Of a stretch of DNA of 64,000 nucleotides, positions 58,098 to 64,000 are shown piece by piece. The notes under the pieces were generated by a model. The model was not told the DNA's origin, made no database searches, and saw only the letters and a program-made list of their open reading frames with translations. The DNA is from Mucilaginibacter phenanthrenivorans (GTDB lineage: Bacteria > Bacteroidota > Bacteroidia > Sphingobacteriales > Sphingobacteriaceae), in assembly GCF_024721155.1 (NCBI RefSeq), contig NZ_JAHVAP010000006.1, positions 186,001 to 250,000 on the forward strand, given 5' to 3'. The translations under genes and the position numbers were made by a program. Every line of letters begins with the position of its first letter. Within the stretch, counting starts at the first letter, position 1.

Positions 58098-59418
58098 AGC
58101 TATCATGTATAAACGTCACAATCCTTACCAATTCATTTCTTACCACGGTATCCTGCTGGATTGAATTGTTATTCATAAACGAAAAAGCCAGCCGCTTGCC
58201 TTTTTTGGTGACCAGGTAGCCGCTTTGGTTATAATTATTTGATAACGACCCTGTTTTCGCCCAAACAAAAGGTTTCCCGTTCTCGGTTTTATAAATCCTT
58301 TTAATCGACCCTGCCGCACCACCGGCAGGAAGCAGGCTATGAACCAGGTCTTCATTCTTCACTTCATCCAGGATCTTACACAAAAGCCCGATGATGTCCC
58401 TCGGCGTAAAAAGGTTATAGCGTGAAAGCCCTGAGCCATCAACCCATTGCACTGAATCGGGCAGATCATTTAAAAAATGAGCTTTTGAATAATTTATCAC
58501 CGAATCGGTACTGAGGGTTTTAAATCTGGTTGACGAGCAGGCCAGCAGCAACTGTTCTGCAATAAAGTTATCACTGGGTTGCAGCATCCGTTTATAAACC
58601 GAATCTGCGTTGGTATTGTACAATGTTTTGGCACCAGCCGGCATTGCCAAATGGATAATGTTAACCGGCAGTTTTAAGGTGTCCTGTAGTAAAGCTGCGG
58701 TTAGTTCGGCGCTGGTTTTCCATGGAATTTCCTGTTTAAAGGTTTTGGGCAAAGGCATAAACGGGTAAACGAACGTATTACCTGCAAAATCGCGCCTTAC
58801 TGTAAACTTAGCCGGATGAAAAAGCGTATCGCATTTTAAATACCGCTTTAAATATGATGGGCTGATTTGAAGCGAATCATTCTTATCGGCATAAACAACT
58901 GCGACATTATCCTCAATGGGAAGTTCGGTTATCTCGGCCTGGTAATAATCATTGTAATCGTCCCAGGCCCAGCCTGCGCCAAAAAATGTACTGTTATAGT
59001 TTCCCGGGGAAAAGAAAAGCTTTTTTCCGCTGCGCTTTAAAAAATCACATGCGTTGGTTCCGCGCAAATCGCTGTGTAAAAACGACGGATCGCCTGTACC
59101 CCAAAATACAAGTGAATCATTCCGGATAATATATTTCAAAGCGGGTACCGAGTCGCCCAACATTTTAAGGCAGGTATAAAAAGTAAAGAGTTTGGTATTT
59201 GATGCAGGCGTAAAATATTTATCAGCATTAAGCTCATAAATCATTTTTTTATTGTCGAGATCGTACAACGCAAACCCGGTAAAATGATTGTTCATTACCT
59301 GCGAATGCTTGAACTGTTTTTTGATTTTCCGCTTTCTTATTTTGCCCGCATCTGCGTCATGAAAAGTTATAAAAAGACTCAAAACAACAACTAATATTAT
59401 ATATACTTTTCCTTGCAC
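58093..59418 (-). CDS. dacB: D-alanyl-D-alanine carboxypeptidase/endopeptidase (PBP4, S13)
   Basis: 441 aa. Leader (YIILVVVLSLFITFHDADA), then the penicillin-binding triads: SxxK in YFTPASNTKLFTFY (Ser-x-x-Lys), SxN in LQPSDNFIAEQLLL (S-D-N), and KTG in FVWAKTGSLSNNYN. This is the class C low-molecular-weight PBP that trims or opens peptidoglycan cross-links. Start is GTG 59418. It is convergent with the YihY gene through hairpin K and divergent from the aspartyl protease gene. Confidence 0.92.
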   Translation of the reverse strand: MQGKVYIILVVVLSLFITFHDADAGKIRKRKIKKQFKHSQVMNNHFTGFALYDLDNKKMIYELNADKYFTPASNTKLFTFYTCLKMLGDSVPALKYIIRNDSLVFWGTGDPSFLHSDLRGTNACDFLKRSGKKLFFSPGNYNSTFFGAGWAWDDYNDYYQAEITELPIEDNVAVVYADKNDSLQISPSYLKRYLKCDTLFHPAKFTVRRDFAGNTFVYPFMPLPKTFKQEIPWKTSAELTAALLQDTLKLPVNIIHLAMPAGAKTLYNTNADSVYKRMLQPSDNFIAEQLLLACSSTRFKTLSTDSVINYSKAHFLNDLPDSVQWVDGSGLSRYNLFTPRDIIGLLCKILDEVKNEDLVHSLLPAGGAAGSIKRIYKTENGKPFVWAKTGSLSNNYNQSGYLVTKKGKRLAFSFMNNNSIQQDTVVRNELVRIVTFIHDSY

Positions 59419-59470
59419 GATGTTAATTTTATATGATTAATGCGTATATTTATTAACCAAATATAAACGT

Positions 59471-60733
59471 TTGTTGATTAGTCTCTCCCATAGTATAAAA
59501 CGCCCCGTTAAGGGGTATACTTTATTTCGTGTTGTTATACTGATGATGCTGTTATGTTGCAGCCATTTATCTGTGAGCGGCCAATACTTTGACATGAAGG
59601 ATAACCGGAAACATGTTACTATTCCGTTCCAAATGATCAGGGATATGATCATTATAAAGTTAACCATAAACAACAAGGGTCCCTTCAATTTCATTTTGGA
59701 TACCGGTGTAGGCCTCATGCTGATCACTGATCCAAAGTTGGTCGATTCGATAAACATTGTTAACAAGCGCACCTTAAAAATATCTGGCATTGGCGAGGGT
59801 GATGCCTACGAAGCTTATGTTACTTCGTCGTTAAACATACAGATTCCCGGGTTGGTTAGTTATGATGTTGCTGCGGCTATATTAAAAACCGATCATTTTG
59901 GGCTTTCGAATTTTGCAGGTATTCCAATACATGGTCTACTGGGTTATGAGTTTTTTAACAATCTGGCCGTTAAAATCAACTTTTCAGACAGCACCTTATC
60001 TGTTTCGAGGCCAATAGATATGCGTATTTTCAGGAAGGGCAATAAAATCCCGATAACAGTTGAGGACAGGAAGCCTTACATAAAAACCAGGATTGTATTT
60101 CCTGATGGTAGCAAAGCTGAGGATAAGTTGATCCTGGACCTTGGCGCCGGTCATTCGCTTTCGCTTGAAAATGTTATTAATAAAAACGGCCTTCCTGAAA
60201 AGTTCATTGCTGCTAATTTAGGAGTAGGATTAACCGGCCCGGTAAATGGCTTCCTGAGCAGGGTAAAGGAACTGGATATTGGTAAGTTCAAACTTAAGAA
60301 TGTGATAACGTCGTTTCCCGAAGGAGAGCAGTTCAAATCGCTGGCGGTAAAACGGGACGGGAATCTTGGGATAGGAATTCTGAAACGGTTTAATGTAATT
60401 ATTGACTACCCCGACAGCGTTATTTACTTACAACAGGGGATAAATTTTAAAACGCCATTTGAGCATGATATGAGCGGACTGGAATATTACGCTTCCGGTA
60501 CAGACTTTAACCGGGTAATTATCAGCCGCGTTGAACCGGGTTCACCTGCAGACATGATAGGATTGGAAAAGGATGATGAAATACTGATGATAAATTTAAA
60601 ACCGGTTATGAAAATGACGTTGGAACAAATAGATAATATTTTCAAGTCGCAAAATGACCGCAGTCTGCTGTTGGAGATCTACCACGACAATCGGAGGGAC
60701 GATGTAATCCTCACCCTGAAGCGGCGGATATAA
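59471..60733 (+). CDS. Aspartyl protease-like protein with C-terminal PDZ domain
   Basis: 420 aa. Two retropepsin-like segments: FNFILDTGVGLMLITDP with the catalytic DTG, and LILDLGAGHSLSLE, in which the DTG threonine is replaced (DLG). A PDZ domain follows (VIISRVEPGSPADMIGLEKDDEILMINLKPV). The N-terminus RVVILMMLLCCSHLSVSGQ is a leader, so export is expected. The start is TTG at 59471, which alone gives basic residues before the leader; a shorter start at ATG 59543 is possible. Probably a periplasmic peptidase or chaperone-like quality-control protein. Confidence 0.8.
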   Translation: MLISLSHSIKRPVKGYTLFRVVILMMLLCCSHLSVSGQYFDMKDNRKHVTIPFQMIRDMIIIKLTINNKGPFNFILDTGVGLMLITDPKLVDSINIVNKRTLKISGIGEGDAYEAYVTSSLNIQIPGLVSYDVAAAILKTDHFGLSNFAGIPIHGLLGYEFFNNLAVKINFSDSTLSVSRPIDMRIFRKGNKIPITVEDRKPYIKTRIVFPDGSKAEDKLILDLGAGHSLSLENVINKNGLPEKFIAANLGVGLTGPVNGFLSRVKELDIGKFKLKNVITSFPEGEQFKSLAVKRDGNLGIGILKRFNVIIDYPDSVIYLQQGINFKTPFEHDMSGLEYYASGTDFNRVIISRVEPGSPADMIGLEKDDEILMINLKPVMKMTLEQIDNIFKSQNDRSLLLEIYHDNRRDDVILTLKRRI

Positions 60734-60806
60734 CATAATTAGCCAATCACATGCAAAGGTTGCTCCCTAATGCGCCCGGTCCGCACACTTCGCCCTTACA
60801 AATCCC

Positions 60807-60847
60807 TACCTTTAAGTTGTAACAAAAATGTTGCTATTTCGAAATAG
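60807..60847 (+). promoter_or_regulatory. Control region: TACCTTTA box and palindrome CTATTTCGAAATAG
   Basis: TACCTTTA (60807-60814) resembles a -7 element. The 14-bp perfect palindrome (60834-60847) lies 20 bp beyond it and 53 bp before the protease gene, a fitting place for an operator. Confidence 0.4.
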
Positions 60848-60899
60848 TTTGTATTTTCCATAAGTTTACATTTTACCTGATTTATTTAACTATTAATAT

Positions 60900-63506
60900 A
60901 TGATGAAATCATTACGTACTAACTATTATCTGTGCTTGTCAGCCTTAATTATTGCAGTAATTACAGGTTCATGTAAGGCAAAAAAGGAGGCTGCAGCACA
61001 AACTGTCACGCTTAAAACCACTTCTACCCCTACAGGATCAAGCGCTACTGCTACAATAGGCGCCGGCAAAAAGGAAGGCATTAAGAAATTCGGCGACCTT
61101 ATACCTGCCAAAACCAAAGTGGACAAGGGACTTTTCAACACCTACAAGGTAGATGGTAAATACTACTTCGAGATTCCGGATTCACTGCTGAACCGTGAAA
61201 TGGAGGTTATTACCCGGCTTGCCAAAACACCAACTAATATCAAAGTTTCAAACCAGCAATATGGCGGCGAGGAAGCAAACGACCAGGTATGGAAATGGGA
61301 GCGCCATGACAAGCAGGTGTTTATCCGCGTGCCAAGTTTTTCGGTAAGGGCTGATAGCACAAGTGATATGTACCAATCGGTAAAGAACTCAAATCTTGAT
61401 GTTGTGCTGGCTTCGTTTGATATAAAAGCCTACAACAAGGATACAACCGGTGTTGTGATTGACGTTACCGACTTTTACAATGGAGACATAGCTGCGATAA
61501 CCATTTCAGACGATCTCAAAAAAGCTTATAAAATTTCGGCTTTGGATAATTCGAGATCGTACATTGATACTATCAAAAGCTTCCCTATAAATATTGAGGC
61601 CCGCACATTAAAAACATACCGTTCGGCTGAATCACCAACCGACAACACCAACGCAGCAATAACATTTGAATTAAACACCTCGATGCTATTGTTACCGAAA
61701 ACCCCCATGAAGGCCCGTTTAAGTGATGCCAGAGTTGGTTTTTTTGGGCAAAGCCAGACTGACTACGGCAGTGATGCGCAAAAGGCAGAAGTTACCTCTT
61801 ATATCCATCGCTGGAAACTGGAACCTAAGGACGAGGCTGCTTATGAAAAGGGCGAACTTGTTGAACCTAAAAAGCAAATAGTATTTTATATCGATCCGGC
61901 TACACCTAAAAAGTGGGTGCCTTACTTGATAGCAGGTATTAACGACTGGAACAAAGCCTTTGAAGCAGCCGGCTTCAAAAACGCAATTGTTGGAAAGGCA
62001 GCACCCACAGCTAAGGAAGACCCTGAATTTAGCACGGAAGACGCACGTTACAGTGTGGTAAGATACTTTGCCTCGAATGTTGAGAACGCCTATGGGCCGC
62101 ACCTTTCCGATCCGCGCACCGGCGAAATATTGGAAAGTCATGTGGGTTGGTATCATAATGTGATGGAATTATTGCGCAACTGGTATTTTGTACAAACCGG
62201 AGCAGTGAACCCCGAAGCACGCAAGGCAAAGTTTACTGACGAACAAATGGGCGAACTGATCCGTTTTGTATCATCACATGAAATTGGGCACACGCTTGGC
62301 CTGCCGCATAACTTCGGTTCCAGCTATGCTTACCCGGTTGACTCATTACGGTCAAAATCATTTACCGACAAGCATGGCACGGCGCCATCAATTATGGACT
62401 ATGCCCGCTTTAACTACATTGCACAGCCGGGCGATGGCGTAACCCACCTATACCCACAAATTGGCGAGTATGACCTTTGGGCTATAAAATGGGGTTATAC
62501 CTGGTTCCCTGGCAAAAAAACGCCTAAACAGGAAAAAGAAACACTTGATGTTTGGACAAAGGCAAAAGCAGGCAATCCGCTTTACTACTACGGCCGCCAG
62601 GGTACAAGCATTGATCCCCGCTTACAAAATGAGGACCTTGGCGACAATGCCATGAAAGCAAGTACCTACGGTATTGCAAACCTCAAGCGCATCTTACCAA
62701 ATATCGAGAAATGGACTTACCAACCAGGCGAAGACTACAGTGACCTGCAGGAAATTTACGGCGAAGTATTAAATCAATTTTATCGTTACATGGGCCACGT
62801 TGCAACAAACATCGGGGGCATGAACGAAAACTTTAAAACATACGACCAGTCGGGCCCTGTTTATGATTTTGTGCCGAAAGGCCTGCAACGAGATGCCGTG
62901 TCATTCTTTAACAAGGAATTGTTTACAACCCCATTATGGTTGTACGACAGCCAGGAACTGGCCAAATTTGATAACGGTGTTATGCTGAACAGGATCAAAA
63001 GCCTCCAGGTTGCTACATTGGGTAACATACTTTCACCCTCACGATTATCACGTATGTATGACAACGAAGCCAGAAATGGCAGCAAGGCATACACTGTTGC
63101 TGAACTATTCACCGACCTGCGCGGAGGAATCTTTACTGCCGGCCGGCCTGATGCCTTTAAACGTAACCTGCAGCGCGGATATATAGAAGATTTAAAAAGT
63201 TTGCTCAACGACGACTATAAGGGGATTCCAGGCGTATCTGCAACTGCTTTAGCCAATTATGGTTTAACGCCTATAAACATGGCACTGTCTGACATCAGAC
63301 CAATGGTACGCGTTGAACTAAAAACTATTGATGCAAAACTGCCTAAAGGAGGTGACGCTATTACTACAGCTCATTATACCGATTTGCACCTCAGGATAAA
63401 GGAAGCCTTAAATCCGACAAGGCCTATAGTAAACTTGCCGGCAACTCCTGGTGGCAGGGGTTTAACGGAAGATGTCCCTGAAAAAAGCAAGCTGGAAAAC
63501 TATTGA
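60900..63506 (+). CDS. Large zinc-dependent metalloprotease lipoprotein (DUF5117/DUF5118 type)
   Basis: 868 aa. The leader ends VITGSC-KAKK, a lipoprotein box. An N-terminal DUF5118-like segment (GLFNTYKVDGKYYFEIPDSL) and DUF5117-like region (HDKQVFIRVPSFSVRAD) lead to the catalytic site HEIGHTLGLPH (H460, E461, H464, H470), a metzincin-type HExxHxxGxxH, with IMDYARFNY as the Met-turn region. Such proteins are widespread in Bacteroidota and thought to act in the envelope; natural substrates are unknown. A strong terminator follows. Confidence 0.9.
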   Translation: MMKSLRTNYYLCLSALIIAVITGSCKAKKEAAAQTVTLKTTSTPTGSSATATIGAGKKEGIKKFGDLIPAKTKVDKGLFNTYKVDGKYYFEIPDSLLNREMEVITRLAKTPTNIKVSNQQYGGEEANDQVWKWERHDKQVFIRVPSFSVRADSTSDMYQSVKNSNLDVVLASFDIKAYNKDTTGVVIDVTDFYNGDIAAITISDDLKKAYKISALDNSRSYIDTIKSFPINIEARTLKTYRSAESPTDNTNAAITFELNTSMLLLPKTPMKARLSDARVGFFGQSQTDYGSDAQKAEVTSYIHRWKLEPKDEAAYEKGELVEPKKQIVFYIDPATPKKWVPYLIAGINDWNKAFEAAGFKNAIVGKAAPTAKEDPEFSTEDARYSVVRYFASNVENAYGPHLSDPRTGEILESHVGWYHNVMELLRNWYFVQTGAVNPEARKAKFTDEQMGELIRFVSSHEIGHTLGLPHNFGSSYAYPVDSLRSKSFTDKHGTAPSIMDYARFNYIAQPGDGVTHLYPQIGEYDLWAIKWGYTWFPGKKTPKQEKETLDVWTKAKAGNPLYYYGRQGTSIDPRLQNEDLGDNAMKASTYGIANLKRILPNIEKWTYQPGEDYSDLQEIYGEVLNQFYRYMGHVATNIGGMNENFKTYDQSGPVYDFVPKGLQRDAVSFFNKELFTTPLWLYDSQELAKFDNGVMLNRIKSLQVATLGNILSPSRLSRMYDNEARNGSKAYTVAELFTDLRGGIFTAGRPDAFKRNLQRGYIEDLKSLLNDDYKGIPGVSATALANYGLTPINMALSDIRPMVRVELKTIDAKLPKGGDAITTAHYTDLHLRIKEALNPTRPIVNLPATPGGRGLTEDVPEKSKLENY

Positions 63507-63550
63507 TCCCGATTTAATGGTAATAATCTGAAACACAGATATAATCGCTC

Positions 63551-63591
63551 AAAAAAAAGTCCCGTACTGTAAAACAGACGGGACTTTTTTT
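63551..63591. terminator. Bidirectional rho-independent terminator
   Basis: AGTCCCGT (63558-63565) pairs with ACGGGACT (63578-63585); a run of A on the left and T on the right serve both strands. It ends the metalloprotease transcript and could also end the minus-strand gene at 63690. Confidence 0.9.
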
Positions 63592-63660
63592 GCCGTATTA
63601 AATTACATACAGCGTGTATTGTTTTTTATATTGATATGGCTAATATCTGTAAATACTTCA

Positions 63661-63692
63661 ATTAATCTCTAATCTCCAGCCTCTGATCTCTA
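63661..63692. repeat. Single-armed degenerate word repeat at the end of the 88-aa gene
   Basis: Words tagagat / cagaggc / tggagat / tagagat (minus strand) start within the stop codon at 63690-63692. No second arm inside 100 bp. Confidence 0.45.
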
Positions 63693-63956
63693 CAGTTGAC
63701 TAATATTCTCGAAAAACGCGGTTTGCAGATCGAGCAGCGATTTAACATTTACTGTTTCGCCATACGCATCGAAGCACAAAAATTTCGAATTTTTCAGATC
63801 ATTATTCTTAGCCTTTTCAAAAAAGTTGAAAGTTTCGAAGAAATAATGATTAATGGTTTCATTATTTTTTCCGGGTTGAGACCCGTTGAGCCGGAATCCG
63901 ATCGAGTCGATCCAGCTGTGCACTTTAGCGTGCAATGATAAATTGATGTTAGCCAT
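63690..63956 (-). CDS. Hypothetical protein
   Basis: 88 aa: MANINLSLHAKVHSWIDSIG, then HYFFETFNFFEKAKNNDLKNSKFLCFDAYGETVNVKSLLDLQTAFFENI. Soluble, possibly alpha/beta; no family recognised. The ATG at 63954-63956 gives a natural start. Only 44 bp of sequence remain to its right, so its operon context is not visible. Confidence 0.6.
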   Translation of the reverse strand: MANINLSLHAKVHSWIDSIGFRLNGSQPGKNNETINHYFFETFNFFEKAKNNDLKNSKFLCFDAYGETVNVKSLLDLQTAFFENISQL

Positions 63957-64000
63957 AGGTTAATGTTTTTTAATCTCTAACGAAAACTATGCCATATTGT

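Noticed and set aside
1-64000. tRNA and rRNA genes
   Set aside because: I looked in the larger gaps for GTTCRANNC arms and cloverleaf-like pairings and found none convincing.

Overview
The window looks like chromosomal DNA from a Bacteroidota bacterium, most likely Sphingobacteriaceae (Mucilaginibacter/Pedobacter-like). The evidence is a fused lpxC-fabZ gene, a PorX response regulator of type IX secretion, DISM-type 7TM sensors, OMP_b-brl receptors, TlpA/TPR proteins, near absence of Shine-Dalgarno sites, and promoter elements of the TTTG-N19-TAnnTTTG type. The last is seen exactly upstream of rplM. No tRNA, rRNA, CRISPR array or complete insertion sequence was recognised.

Layout. 1-459: start of a molybdate-binding protein running off the left edge. 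669-8743: a beta-glucan cluster with a GH5 enzyme, a membrane 7TM sensor fused to an IS1595-type zinc ribbon/HTH, a GH30 lipoprotein, a GH16 lipoprotein and an outer-membrane barrel. The GH30 and GH16 share a C-terminal three-fold fascin-like trefoil. 9152-14019 (minus): pyrH, nagA and the rplM-rpsI-rpsB-tsf operon. 14568-20065: small two-gene unit, isochorismatase-like hydrolase, AraC regulator and a large FtsX-type permease flanked by inverted composite repeats. 20698-25091: accessory stretch with an OM barrel, two orphan genes, a stand-alone SIR2-domain protein and a DUF2971 protein, with structured repeats in the gaps. 25645-43008: OM receptor, two LLM flavin oxidoreductases, a thioredoxin/TlpA block with a duplicated promoter module, SDR plus TetR with operators, acyltransferase, MaoC, M1 peptidase, a ParE-type toxin-antitoxin pair, DUF2383 protein and desaturase. 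43083-52442: conserved core (ABC ATPase, lpxA, lpxC/fabZ, lpxD, HD hydrolase, porX, tsaE, ald). 52451-63956: DUF3857 protein, VanX-like dipeptidase, YihY/BrkB membrane protein, PBP4-type peptidase, aspartyl protease with PDZ, large zinc metalloprotease and one small unknown.

The intergenic DNA is unusually rich in inverted repeats of several families. The most striking is a set of long imperfect hairpins at gene ends whose arms are degenerate tandem 8-10 nt words that often include the stop codon of the adjacent gene. A second family, a folded element with a compensatory base-pair change, lies in gaps of the SIR2/DUF2971 island. The best candidates for new biology are the DISM-7TM/IS1595 fusion in the glucan cluster, the SIR2/DUF2971 island with its structured repeats, and the stop-codon-seeded hairpins. 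All functional calls come from reading the sequence; no search was run.
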